64,000 bases of DNA from Orobanche coerulescens (lineage: Eukaryota > Streptophyta > Magnoliopsida > Lamiales > Orobanchaceae), in NCBI GenBank assembly GCA_033398695.1, contig CM065819.1, positions 4,761,501 through 4,825,500 of the forward strand. The letters run 5' to 3'. A program made the translations under genes and the position numbers. Shown here piece after piece: positions 42,611-55,194 of the stretch (its first letter is position 1; each line of letters starts with the position of its first letter). A model generated the notes under the pieces. That model was not told where the DNA came from and did no database searches. It worked only from the letters and a program-made list of their open reading frames with translations.

Positions 42611-44846
42611 TGTAACACCCCCAAGATATTCATGGTATATTACAGCGCCATGGATCCCTACATGGGACCCACTAGGCTAGATGACCAAACATACTCATCG
42701 ACTCGCGGAATCAACATAATAACACCTCCTCATAAAGACGCAAAACAATAATAATCCACCCAGTTCAATCGGTCGAACAACATCGCAAACACCCAATGGA
42801 AATATAATAGACGAAACTGTTCAATCCGAATAATCAAAAGCTCTTAAGTACTCGAGTACTTCTATTAGTTTACAATTTGACAATCGATCAAAAGGTACAA
42901 AACAATAAAACATCCCTCATGCACAATCATCATGCACGGCCGTCATCCGCGTACTGGTCCAGCGCCCGTTCGTTTCGATGAACCTGACCTAAAATTCATA
43001 AAACGAATTTCCCCAAAACGGGTCCCCAAAGGGGTTAGAAATTACGCTAGTACAAGTAACCAAATGAACAACTTACACCTTACATATATAGTCGATGCAT
43101 GCAATCTTGAAAATATCGGTTGAAACACACATTTCCGGAAACGCCATAATGCAAAACACATTTGTAAAATGCACCACAATTAACCTACGACATCCCTCCG
43201 TGGACCTCTACCGAGACTCCGTCGGATCTAACCCATAGTGGTTAAAAGCAAAGCTCGTCGATCCACCCCTCCGTGGACCCCTACCGAGACCCGTCGGATC
43301 TAACCCGTAATGAGCATACACACACCCACAATTTCTCATGCAAGACTACCATTTCAAAATTGTAAGTTCATAAGGGTACTTGCCTCAATCAATAGACGGT
43401 GACACGAACGGAAAGGAAGAATCAAACACGACCGCTAGGAACCGGCGAAACCAAACCTAACAATTCGAAGAATACAATCACAACCATTTCTAAATGAAAA
43501 CGGAAATGGAATACACCCGAAAATCTGCCTACAATTCATGTATACTCGTACAAGAACAACAACGAGGGCGGACCACAACCAAACCCTCTCGATTACGAAA
43601 ATACCACGAAATATACCATGAATCCACAAGGAAACCAATAATACCAACAAGATTAATCATATACATCATGAATTAATCAACAACACGGAATGAAACGAAA
43701 ATAAAATCAAAAATCCCCAATTTTCCCAAAAGTAGGGTTCTAGAAGATTTACCTTGATTCAATAGGTAGAAGATGATTATATGATAATAATTTGGTGTTA
43801 GAGACTCAAAATCTTAGATGGATGATGATACTCGCTCAATTACAAGCTCCCAAATGCTCCAAATCGCCTAACTCTCGGAGAAGAAAATAAGAGGAAGAGA
43901 AATGAGCTGCCCCGATCAACTCTATGGTTTTTATAACCATAGATTGAAGAGCCTCCATACTGTGGCTGTGAAGGTGGGTACTATCGCCGCCTGATAAAAG
44001 CAGAAGCGGGGGCCACCAGAGCTATCTGCATCGAGTCTTTCGATTGAAAGAGGAAGGGAGACAATTCAAATGCCATCTTTCTTTGATCGAGCACAGCGAG
44101 AAGCAAGTCTGTAATTAGCGTGCGCTAACCATTCAAGTTAGCATGCGCTATCGGCCAAAACCCCAGTCCAGGAACTATGGTTCTGGACTGTTAGCATGCG
44201 CTATCAGAAAATAGCATGCGCTAACCACCCCTTGATAGCGCGCGTTATCGGGCCATAGTGTGCGCTACCTGGACATCAGCCGAGTCCAGAAACATTCTGC
44301 CCATTACTGGACTGCCGGATTAGCGCGCGCTACTGGCCACTCTGCACGCGCTAAGCCCAACAATAGCATGCACTAGAACAACCTCTTAGCGTGCTCTAGA
44401 ACAACTCCTCTAGAGACGAGAGGGCAAAAGCAGGCTACTGCCATTGCTGTGGCCGAGTCACTAGCGCGCGCTACCAAATAAGCGTAGCGTACGCTACCAA
44501 GGAAACTAGTGCACGCTAACTAACATCCATAGCGTGCGCTAGACAGCCGAGTGCAAAATGTCTTATACACATAAAACACACGAAACACTATTGAAAAAAC
44601 AAACGGTAGCTCACAACACGAATAATAACATATGATAGATCCACGGCACCCCAAAATGGCGGTTCCGAACAACAATTACGAGAATCAGACCGAATAGCGA
44701 CGGAAAAGCCAACAATTGCGGAATAGAGTAAAATAAATCCAAAAAATAAGTATTCCTGGAATACACATATGGTTACACATGAGCACCAAAATGGGAAAAA
44801 CACAAAGTCATGAAAGTACCGGGAAAAGAAAAATGCGGATATTACA
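42611..44846 (-). repeat. 5' LTR of element B
   Basis: Minus strand TGTAATATCCGC (44846) to GGGTGTTACA (42611); 2236 bp. Contains the GC-rich repeat pair (43194-43318), a TATA region GGTTATAAAAACC near 43926-43938 and a palindrome array at 44114-44540. Between TATA and array lies a foreign-looking insert of about 165 bp. The first five bases to the right, GAAGT, are the presumed target duplication. Confidence 0.87.
44114..44540 (-). promoter_or_regulatory. Palindrome array of LTR B
   Basis: About fourteen copies of TAGCGTGCGCTA and variants (TAGCATGCGCTA, TAGCGCGCGCTA, TAGCGTACGCTA), spaced 20-45 bp. The neighbouring stretch towards TATA (about 43945-44113) has no counterpart in LTRs A, C or D. 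Confidence 0.72.
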
Positions 44847-46040
44847 GAAGTACCATAAAGCAAGTCATCAAAGAAAATACGAATGATCTTCTTCATAAGA
44901 AAACTGTAACCTTCGCAATCTAATGTAGAAACTGAAATAATATTCCTATTCATAGCAGGAACATAATAGCAATTGTTCAAAACTAACAAAAGCCCATTGG
45001 ATAAAACTAGATCATAAGTTCCTACGGCTAGTGCAGCAACTCTTGCTCCATTGCCCACTCTTAGATCCACTTCCCCTTTCTTCAGCTCTCTACTGCTTCT
45101 CAACCCCTGCAAATTTGTACAAATGTGAGATCCACATCCAGTATCCAATACCCAGGAGTTAGAAGTAGATAAGTTAACTTCTATATCAAATATACTTGTG
45201 GCAGTTTCACTACCCTTGGTACCCTTTAGCTCTTTCAAGTAAACCTTGCAATTTCTTTTCCAGTGTCATAGTTTATCGCAATGATGGCAATTTCCATCTT
45301 TGGGAGCTTTAGCCTTGAAAACTGGCTTAGAAGGGTCTTTAGATTTGGCAACTTTCACCTTACCCTTGCCCTCGTATTTGTTCTTAAAGGACTTCCCTTT
45401 GCTGACCATCAGTACGCGACTTGGTTTCTTCTTAATATTCTGATCAACCGTTTTAAGCATCCCATGCAGCTCAGCAATGGACTTATCCATCTCATTCATA
45501 TTATAGTTCATAATGAACTGACCGAAACTATCGGTCAATGAGTTTAGGATCATATCAGTGGAGTGCTCCTTAGAAAGTGGAAAACCAAGCCTCTCAAGAT
45601 GATCAATATATCCTTTCATCTTGAGTACATGAGCGCTGACAGATGTCCCTCAACCATCTTGCGAGCATACAAGGCTTGAAAGGTCTCATACCTCTCTTGC
45701 CTAGCATGCTTCGAGAAAGTTTCCTTGAGGTGAGCATTTAGCTCATAAGCTTCCATTTCCTCCACATTCTTCTGAAGTTCTGGACAAATGGTATCCAACA
45801 TAAGACAACTGACATCCCTGGAATCATCACAATGTTTCTTCCATTTGTCTTTTGTTGCTTTTTTGCATTGTCATCAGACTCATCGATAATTTCTTCCTCA
45901 AGAACGTACAACATTCTTTCTTGCTTGAGAACTATTCTTAAGCTCCGAATCCAATCCAGATAGTTGCTGCCATTTTCTTTGAGCTTGTCCTTATCAAGAA
46001 CGGATCGCAATGAAATGGTGGACGTGATGTTTGATGCCAT
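44847..46040 (-). pseudogene. Copia gag-protease, array unit 1 (longest copy)
   Basis: Angela-like gag from ATG 46040 (LKENGSNYLDWIRSLRIVL, YVLEEEI), frames changing near 45800 and 45620, GYIDHLERLGFPLSKEHS, a Lys-rich stretch, and a CCHC knuckle (NCHHC ... HWKRNC) with a stop in it near 45266. Protease at 45200-45030: SWVLDTGCGSHICTNLQGL, DLRVGNGARVAALAVG. Unlike the other copies it continues with LNNCYYVPAMNRNIISVSTLD to the edge of LTR B. It is on the same strand and of the same lineage as the copia pol at 16862-19321 and is probably the same element. Confidence 0.85.
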
Positions 46041-46947
46041 TCTATATTATCTACAGAATTCAATATGCAAAGTATTTAGTCACATTATTTTATTTCTCGA
46101 AAAATACTCCCACTAAAACAAAGTACCCTCAATTTTACAACATTTGTAATTTTAGTGGGCTGAGACCCCATTTTGCACAATTCTAAACTCAGTTTTGGAA
46201 TGACGCCTAGAATTGAGCTACTTTAAGGGGACAACTCTTTATCGATTACATCATATGTAACTCTTAGATTATATTTATTATGCCCAATCATGTTATAATC
46301 ACATCTTATGCCTTAAGTATCAAAACTCTTTTGAATTATTAGTTCATTAAAATATATAGGTATTACCATTATTTATCCTACCTTACTAAGATAATCCGAG
46401 CACCCAGCTTTGGCATGACCTGCTCAAGATGATCGAAGTCTTGAGAGGTGTTTTAATTGAACGGCGTTAAAATTTTAACGAGGGATTTTTTTTGTCCTAT
46501 GTTAATGTCTATGTTTGCTAACGTACATCTAAATATACATAGCATCACATACATGCATAAATTTAAACATACATAGCATCAAATGACAATAAAGGCATAG
46601 GACCGTGTATAGCATGACAATTCCTAACGTGATTTCCATGAGCCAGCATGAAAACCACGAGGGTCAATCTAAAAGGTTGCAATTGGTCTTCATTGATCTT
46701 CCAACTCCTTGAAACATCATACGCGATCAACTGGCTCTTCGAGTCCATCCTTGTCGTCCTTCTTGTCTTCATTACATTAATGAAATTTAATACTACACTA
46801 GTAAATTAAATTACAAGAGGTGCAAATTACACGCATGCCGTAAAATAATAAATAATTTAAATAGATGACTCACAGACCGTAAAACCAATTATAATTAAAC
46901 GACATGTATGCCGTAAAACCAACCCATAAGGAAATAATATATCCAAT
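46041..46947 (-). other. Copia leader, array unit 1
   Basis: Long AT-rich untranslated region upstream of copia gag; no domain. It is repeated as 50153-51062 and 54283-55194, and partly at 58346-58959 where element E cuts it. The Athila LTR begins inside it, so the Athila element inserted in the copia leader. Confidence 0.65.
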
Positions 46948-48437
46948 TGATAACACTCATTTTTACACATATTTTTATAAGGTTTTTCTGGATATTAATA
47001 TCCTAAAATGTGTAGAATTGTGTCGTTTATGCTCATATTGTGTTTATTGGACTGGATCACGCTTGGGTACGTTTTATTGATTTTATAGGTGTTTTAATGA
47101 CATTATCAATCAAGAACGAAGTCTCAATCCTAAATACATATCATGCAATGCGAAAACAAAAGATCGAGCCGAAAACGAAGTCAAAACAGACCAAAATAGA
47201 CTCGGCCGTGTCATTTGACACGGGCCGTGTCACTAGGTTGGCCGTGTCAACTGACACGGTCGGGTTCCTTGTCCATAACCTTTTTGCTGTTTCTAGAGCA
47301 GTATGACACGGGCCTTATCAATGACACGAGCCGTGTCAGTGACACGAGCCGTGTCAGTGACACGAGCCGTGTCAGTGACACGAGCCTTGTCACTTTTCGG
47401 TGTAAAATCAATTTTTGACATTTTTTGCAAGATTTGATCAACAACCTTGGCTTTTAGGGTTGATAAAAAGGCTCTACAATGGACTTAGAAGGGGGATTCT
47501 GATTCGGAGAGATTTGGAGAGTTGGTAAGGGAAGAAAAACAAGAGATTTGAGAGGAAACTTACCAAAAGAAGGAGATTTGAAGGGAGATCTTGAAGAACA
47601 CTTCAAGAACATTTGAAGGCTTCAACCGGGATTAATAAAGACACCATCCGAGTTTTATCTTCTTCCTATCTTTTATTCATTTTGTTGTTTTATTTAGCAT
47701 AAACATGATGAACATGATGATTATTAATCTTTCTTTCATTACCATGTCGGGCTAAACTCGTTAGATTCCGGGCATGGGAGTACGTTGATTTGCTATGATT
47801 TTGAGGGATTGATGATTATATATATCTACTGTGATTTCTTTATCAAATACTTGGTTTTAATTCATGTTAGAACACTTGATCAATGTTTTTGCATGTTTAA
47901 CTTAATTGCTCATAATTCGAGAGAAGAGAGCATTATTAGGTTTCGAGTATTTGACGTAGTAAATTATGAGATTGAGAAATCGGTGATGAGCTATGATGAT
48001 GTTTAATCTTATGAACATTTTGGAGTTAGATAATTTATAATAGACGGAGACGTTATTATAGGTTGTTTAATCTACATTTTAATGCATCTCGAGAAAGACT
48101 TTAGAATTTTATTGTGATTATCATTTTGGAAATACACTTAGAACTTTTTAGAACCAATCCCGACTAAACTTAGTAATCAACGGAAACCTAGACTTGGAAT
48201 CTACCTTTCTAAACTCTTGCAATTCTTTTTAATTCGGATATTTTCTTTTATTTTCATCATTTTATTTTATTCCGTTCAAACATTCATTCACCTTTCGATC
48301 GCCTAGATAAAACCGGCATCATTATAATCTAATACTCAAGATAATACGAATATTTAGTCTCTGTGGAATACGACCTTGCTCGCCGCTTTCTACATTTACT
48401 CCGTACACTTGCGGATTGTTTAAAAATATAGCGAACA
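46948..48437 (+). repeat. Athila-like LTR, array unit 1
   Basis: TGATAACACTCATTTTTAC at the left and AGCGAACA at the right, then AGTTT and the primer site TGGCGCCGTTGCCGGGA (48444-48460), complementary to tRNA-Asp as in Athila elements; 1490 bp. It contains a TGACACG/CGTGTCA palindrome cluster and minisatellite at 47207-47394. Confidence 0.8.
47207..47394. promoter_or_regulatory. CGTGTCA/TGACACG palindrome cluster and 18-bp minisatellite
   Basis: Inverted pairs such as CGTGTCATTTGACACG and CGTGTCAACTGACACG, followed by about four tandem copies of the 18-mer GACACGAGCCGTGTCAGT. The corresponding clusters in units 2 (51323-51452) and 3 (55454-55583) have about one copy of the 18-mer. A TATA-like GATAAAAAGG follows at about 47461. 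Confidence 0.72.
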
Positions 48438-48583
48438 AGTTTTTGGCGCCGTTGCCGGGACTAATTTATTTTTATTAGTTTTGATATTACGATAAATGTT
48501 TCCGGTCTTACTTTAGACAATTTTTTTTGTTTTGTTTTATTTTGTTACTTCCGTATTGTTTTCCGTCATGTTGCAGGACGTAC

Positions 48584-49136
48584 ATGAACACCCGCTCCTC
48601 TCGAGAACCTTTGGAAAACTTTATTACCGAAGTAGAGGCATTTGCTCGAAGAACGAGTGTTGCTGCACGGAAATTAAGAAGGGATCTATCTGACGAAATG
48701 GAAAGAGCGGGAGATATGATTGCCGACATGGGCAATAATAATACAATAACCCACAATCCAAACAATGGAGGCATACGGGCTGAGCAGCCCACATTTCGAA
48801 TTCAATCAATTCGGGATGGATTTCGGCCGAGGATTGACCAAAACTATGGGTGAATTTTTCATATTCCTATCAACGTATCGAATTGAAGCCTTTATTAATA
48901 TCGATGGTTCAGCAGAATCAATTTTGTGGATTTGGTTTTAGATCCGCACGCCCATTTATTCCGCTTTATTCACCATAAAAATAAATGGGGTGTTGAATGA
49001 TGAAATAAGATTGAAGATATTTTCGTTCTCCTTGAGAGAGAAGGCTCGTAGTTGGCTTGGAAATATTGCTTCAGGGAGTATAAGTACATGGGACGAGTTG
49101 GGTGAAAAGTTTCTTTTCGAATTCTTCCCGCCCATA
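48584..49136 (+). pseudogene. Athila-like gag fragment, array unit 1
   Basis: ATG 48584, just after a TTGCAG acceptor-like site. N-terminal part (SREPLENFITEVEAFARRTSV) to a TGA at about 48850, then the conserved gag helix block in another frame (FSFSLREKARSWLGNIASGS, TWDELGEKFLFEFFPP) up to 49136. There it is fused to minus-strand copia protease. Compared with related Athila gags a short segment before the helix block is also lost. Not functional. Confidence 0.8.
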
Positions 49137-50152
49137 CCGCTAGTGCAGCAACTCTTGCTCCATTGCCCACTCTTAGGTCCACTTCCCCTTTCTTCAGCTC
49201 TCTACTGCTTCTCAACCCCTGCAAATTTGTACAAATGTGAAATCCACATCTAGTATCCAATACCCAGGAGTTAGAAGTAGATAAGTTAACTTCTATAGCA
49301 AATATACTTGTGGCAGTTTCACTACCCTTGGTATGCTTTAGCTCTTTCAAGTAAACCTTGCAATTTCTTTTCTAGTGTCCTGGTTTATTGCAATGATGGC
49401 AATTTCTATCTTTGGGAGCTTTAGCCTTGAAAACTGGCTTAGAAGGGTCTTTAGATTTGGCAACTTTCGCCTTACCCTTGCCCTTGTCTTTGTTCTTAAA
49501 GGACTTCCCTTTGCTGACCATCAGTACGTGGCTTGGTTTCTTATTAATATTCTGATCAACCGTTTTAAGCATCCCATGCAGCTCAGCAATGGACTTATCC
49601 ATCTCATTCATATTATATTTCATAATGAACTGACCGAAACTATCGGGCAATGAGTTTAGGATCATATCCGTGGAGTGCTCCTTAGAAAGTGGAAAACCAA
49701 GCCTCTCAATATGATCAATATATCCTTTCATCTTGAGTACATAAGCGCTGAGAGATGTCCCTCAACCATCTTGCGATCATACAAGGCTTGAAAGGTCTCA
49801 TACCTCTCTTGCCTAGCATGCTTCGAGAAAGTTTCCTTGAGGTGAGCATTTAGCTCATAAGCTTCCATTTTCTCCATATTCTTCTGAAGTTCTGGACAAA
49901 TGGTAGCCAACATAAGACAACTAACATCAATGGAATCATCACAATGTTTCTTCCATTTGTCTTTTGTTGCTTTTTTGCATTGTCATCAGGCTCATCGGGA
50001 ATTTCTTCCTCAAGAACGTACAACTTTCTTTCTTGCTTGGGAACTATTCTTAAGCTCCGAATCCAATCCAGATAGTTGTTGCCATTTTCTTTGAGCTTGT
50101 TCTTATCAAGAAAGGATCGCAATGAAATGGTGGACGTGGTGTTTGATGCCAT
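49137..50152 (-). pseudogene. Copia gag-protease, array unit 2
   Basis: From ATG 50152: LKENGNNYLDWIRSLRIV, frameshift near 49850, GYIDHIERLGFPLSKEHS, CCHC start NCHHCNKPGH, a stop, then protease (SWVLDTRCGFHICTNLQGL, with the Gly of DTG changed to Arg) ending at VAALAV where Athila gag begins on the other strand. Confidence 0.82.
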
Positions 50153-51062
50153 TCTATATTATCTACAAAATTCAATATGCAAAGTATTTAGTCACATTAT
50201 TTTATTTCTCGAAAAATACTCCCACTAAAATAAAGTACCCTCAATTTTACTACATTTGTAATTTTAGTGGGTTGAGACCCCATTTTGCACAATTCTAAAC
50301 TTAGCTTTGGCATGATGCCTAGAATTGAGCTACTTTAGGGGGATAACTCTTTATCGATTACATCATATGTAACTCTTAGATTATATTTATTATGCCCAAG
50401 CATCTTATAATACCATCTTATGCCTTAAGTATCAAAACTCTTTTGAATTATTAGTTCATTAAAATATATAGTTATTACCATTATCTATCCTACCTTAATA
50501 AGATAATTCGAGCACCCAGCTTTGGCATGACCTGCTCAAGATGATCGAAGTCTTGATAGGTGTTTTAATTGAACGGCGTTAAAAATTTAACGAGGGATTT
50601 TTTTTGTCCTATGTTAATGTCTATATTTGCTAACGTACATCTAAATATACATAGCATCACATACATGCATAAATTTAAACATACATCTCATCACATGACA
50701 ATAAAGGCATAAGACCGTGTATAGCATGACCATAATTCCTAACGTGATTTCCATGAGCCAGCATGAAAACCACAAGGGTCAATCTAAAAGGTTGTAATTG
50801 GTCTTCATTGATCTTTCAACTCCTTGAAACGTCATACGCGATCAACTGGCTCTTCGAGTCCATCCTTGTCGTCCTTCTTGTCTTCATTACATTAATGAAA
50901 TTTAATACTACACTAGTAAATTAAATTACAAGAGGTGCAAACGACACGCATGCCGTAAAATAATAAATAATTTAAATAGACGACTCACAGACCGTAAAAC
51001 TAATTATAATTAAATGACACGTATGCCGTAATACCAACCCATAAGGAAATAATATATCCAAT

Positions 51063-52497
51063 TGATAACACTCAGTTTTACACATTTTTTTATAAGGTTT
51101 TTATGGATTTTAAGATCCTAAAATGTGTAGAATTGTGTCGTTTATGCTCATATTTTGTTTATTGGACTGGATCATGCTTTGGTACATTTTATTGATTTTA
51201 TAGGTGTTTTAAGGACATTATCAAGCAAGAACGAAGTCTCAATCCCCAATACATATCATGCAATGCGAAAAAAAAGATCGAGCCGGAAACGGAGTCAAAA
51301 CGGACCAAAATAGATTCGGCCGTGTCATTTGACACTGGCCGTGTCACTAGATTGGCCGTGTCAACTGACACGGTCGGGTTCCTTGTCCAAAACCTTTTTG
51401 CTGTTTCTAGAGCAGTATGACACGAGTCGTGTCAGTGATACGAGCCGTGTCACTTTTCGGTGCAAAATTACTTTTTGACATTTTTTGCAAGATTTGATCA
51501 ACAACCTTAGCTTTTTGGGTTGATAAAAAGGCTCTACAATGGACTTGGAAGGGGGATTCTGATTTGGAGATATTTGGAGAGTTGGCAAGGGAAGAAAAAC
51601 AAGAGATTTGAGAGGAAACTTACCAAAAGAAGGAGATTTGAAGGGAGATCTTGAAGAACACTTCAAGAAAATTTGAAGGCTTCAACCGGGATTAATCAAG
51701 ACACCATCCGAGTTTTATCTTCTTCCTATCTTTTATTCATTTTTTTGTTTTATTTAGCATAAACATGATGAACATGATGATTATTAATCTTTCTTTCATT
51801 ACCATGTCCGGCTAAACTCGTTAGATTCCGGGCATGGGAGTACGTTGATTTGCTATGGTTTTGAGGGATTGCTGATTATATATATCTACTGTGATTTCTT
51901 TATCAAATACTTGGTTTTAATTCATGTTAGAACACTTGATCAATGTTTTTGCATGTTTAACTTAATTGCTCATAATTCGAGAGAAGAGAGCATTAATAGG
52001 TTTCGAGTATTTGACGTAGTAAATTACGAGATTGAGAAATCGGTGATGAGCTATGATGATGTTTAATCTTATGAACATTTTGGAGTTAGATAATTTATAA
52101 TAGACAGAGACGTTATTATAGGTTGTTTAATCTACGTTTTAATGCATCTCGAGAGAGACTTTAGAATTTTATTGTGATTATCATTTTGGAAATACACTTA
52201 GAACTATTTGGAACCAATCCCGAATAAACTTAGTAATCAACGGAAACCTAGAATTGGAATCTACCTTTCTAAACTCTTGCAATTCTTTATAATTTGGATA
52301 TTTTCTTTTATTGTCATCATTTTATTTTATTTCGTTAAAACATTCATTCACCTTTCGATCGTCTAGATAAAACCGGAATCATTAGAATCTAGTACTCAAG
52401 ACAATACGAATATTTAGTCTCTGTGGAATACGACCTTGCTCGCCGCTTTCTACATTTACTCCGTACACTTGCGGATTGTATAAAAATATAGCGAACA
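51063..52497 (+). repeat. Athila-like LTR, array unit 2
   Basis: Same ends as unit 1 (TGATAACACTC ... AGCGAACA), 1435 bp. The primer site after it is degraded (TGACGCTGTTGGCGGGG). Confidence 0.78.
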
Positions 52498-52644
52498 AGT
52501 TTTTGACGCTGTTGGCGGGGACTAATTTATTTTTATTAGTTTTGATATTACGATAAATGTTTCCGGTCTTACATTAGACAATTTTTTTTGTTTTGTTTTA
52601 TTTTGTTACTTCCCTATTGTTTTTGGTCGTGTTGCAGGATGTAC

Positions 52645-53199
52645 ATGAACACCCGCTCCACTCGAGAACCTTTGGAAAACTTTGTTACCGAAGTAGAGGC
52701 ATTTGCTCGAAGAACAAGTGTTGCTACATGGAAATTAAGAAGGGATCTATCTGACGAAATTGAAGGAGTGGGAGATATGATTGCTGACATGGGCAATGAT
52801 AATACAATATCCCACAATCCAAACAATGTAGGCGTACGGGCTGAGCAGCCCACAGTTCGAATTCAATCAATTCGGGACGGATTTCGGCCGAGGATTGACC
52901 AAAACTATGGGGGAATTACTCATATTCCTATCAGCGTATCGAATTGAAGCCTTTATTAATATCGATGCTTCAGCAGAATCAATTTGGTGGATTTGCCACA
53001 GAAGATCCGCACGCCTATTTATTCCGCTTTATTCACCATAAAAATAAATGGGGTGTTGAACGATGTAATAAGATTGAAGATATTTCCATTCTCCTTGAGA
53101 GAAAAGGCTCAGAGTTGGCTTGGAAATATTGCTTCGAGGAGCATAAGTGCATGGGACAAGTTGGGTGAAAAGTTTCTTTTTGAACTCTTCCCGCCCATA
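52645..53199 (+). pseudogene. Athila-like gag fragment, array unit 2
   Basis: ATG 52645. This copy reads about 30 codons further than unit 1 (DQNYGGITHIPISVSN) before a TGA at 52945; frames then alternate through MLQQNQFGGFATEDPH and FPFSLREKAQSWLGNIASRS to the copia joint at 53199. Two frameshifts. Confidence 0.78.
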
Positions 53200-54282
53200 C
53201 GGCTAGTGCAGCAACAATTGCTCCATTGCCCACTCTTAGATCCACTTCCCCTTTCTTCAGCTCTCTACTGCTTCTTAACCCCTGCAAATTTGTACAAATG
53301 TGAGATCCACATCCAGTATCCAATACCCAGGAGTTAGAAGTAGATAAATGAACTTCTATAACAAATATACAAATGTGAGATCCACATCCAGTATCCAATA
53401 CCCAGGAGTTAGAAGTAGATAAGTTAACTTCTATAACAAATATACTTGTGGCAGTTTCACTACCCTTGGTACGCTTTAGCTCTTTCAAGTAAACCTTGCA
53501 ATTTCTTTTCCAGTGTCCTGGTTTATTGCAATGATGGCAATTTCCATCTTTAGGAGCTTTAGCCTTGGAAACTGGCTTAGAAGGGTCTTTAGATTTGGCA
53601 ACTTTCCCCTTACCCTTGCCCTTGTCTTTGTTCTTAAAGGACTTTCCTTTGCTGACCATCAGTATGCGGCTTGGTTTCTTCTTAATATTCTGATCAACCG
53701 TTTTAAGCTTCCCATGCAGCTCAGCAATGGACTTATCCATCTCATTCATATTATAGTTCATAATGAACTGACCGAAACTATCGGGCAATGAGTTTAGGAT
53801 CATATCCGTGGAGTGCTCCTTAGAAAGTGGAAAACCAAAGATGATCAATATATCATTTCATCGTGACTACATGAGCGCTGACAAATGTCCCTCAACCATC
53901 TTGCGAGCATACAAGGCTTGAAAGGTCTCATACCTCTCCTGCCTAGCATGCTTCGATAAAGTTTCCTTAGGGTGAGCATTTAGCTCATAAGCTTCCATTT
54001 CCTCCATATTCTTCTGAAGTTCTGGAAAAATGGTAGCCGACATAAGACAACTGACATCAATGGAATTATCACAATATTTCTTCCATTTGTCTTTTGTTTC
54101 TTTTTTGCATTGTCATCAGGCTCATCGGGAATTTCTTCCTCAAGAACGTACAACTTTCTTTCTTGCTTGAGAACTATTCTTAAGCTCTGAATCCAATCCA
54201 GATAGTTGCTGCCATTTTCTTTGAGCTTGTGCTTATCAAGAACGGATTGCAATGAAATGGCAGACGTGGTGTTTGATGCCAT
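53200..54282 (-). pseudogene. Copia gag-protease, array unit 3, with 66-bp duplication
   Basis: Best copy of the C-terminal half: one open frame 53848-53033 runs from GFPLSKEHSTDMILNSL through an intact CCHC knuckle (CHHCNKPGHWKRNC) to protease. The segment with LSTSNSWVLDTGCGSHIC is present twice, from a 66-bp tandem duplication at about 53338-53404, so two DTG motifs follow one another. N-terminal gag (54282-53980) is in another frame. Confidence 0.84.
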
Positions 54283-55194
54283 TCTATATTATCTACAAAA
54301 TTCAATATGCAAAGTATTTAGTCACATTATTTTATTTCTCGAAAAATACTCCCACTAAAACAAAGTACCCTCAATTTTATACAACATTTGTAATTTTAGT
54401 GGGCTGAGACCCCATTTTGCACAATTCTTAACTCAGCTTTGGCATGACGCCTAGAATTGAGCTACTTTAAGGGGATAACTCTTTATCGATTACATCATAT
54501 GTAACTCTTACATTATATTTATTATGCTCAAGCATGTTATAATCCCATCTTATGCCTTAAGTATCAAAACTCTTTTGAATTATTAGTTCATTAAAATATA
54601 TAGTTATTACCATTATCTATCCTACCTTAATAAGATAATCCGAGCACCCAACTTTGGCATGAACTGCTAAAGATGATCGAAGTCTTGATAGGTGTTTTAA
54701 TTGAACGGCGTTAAAATTTTAACGAGGGATTTTTTTTGTCCTATGTTAATGTCTATGTTTGCTAACGTGCATCTAAATATACATAGCATCACATATATGC
54801 ATAAATTTAAACATACATCGCATCACATGACAATAAAGGCATAGGACCGTGTATAGCATGACCATAATTCCTAACGTGATTTCCATGATCCAGCATGAAA
54901 ACCACAAGGGTCAATCTAAAAGGTTGCAATTGGTCTTCATTGATCTTTCAACTCCTTGAAATGTCATACGCGATCAACTGGCTCTTCGAGTCCATCCTTG
55001 TCGTCCTTCTTGTCTTCATTATATTAATGAAATTTAATACTACACTAGTAAATTAAATTACAAGAGGTGCAAACGACACGCATGCCGTAAAATAATAAAT
55101 AATTTAAATAGACGACTCACAGACCGTAAAACCAAATATAATTAAACGACATGTATGCCGTAAAACCAACCCATAAGGAAATAATATATCCAAT

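Larger units (their letters stand above)
28298..44846 (-). mobile_element. Tekay-like element B, interrupted by element A
   Basis: Minus-strand chromovirus with a full 5' LTR (42611-44846), leader, gag-pol (33094-28565) and only 232 bp of the 3' LTR (28298-28529). Element A sits in its leader, about 40 bp before the gag ATG. The right LTR edge adjoins copia protease sequence, so B inserted into the copia element. Confidence 0.85.

Noticed and set aside
47785..48006. Conserved 73-codon frame repeated in the Athila-like LTRs (also 51845-52066)
   Set aside because: Conserved only because the units are recent duplicates; broken in unit 3 and located in an LTR.
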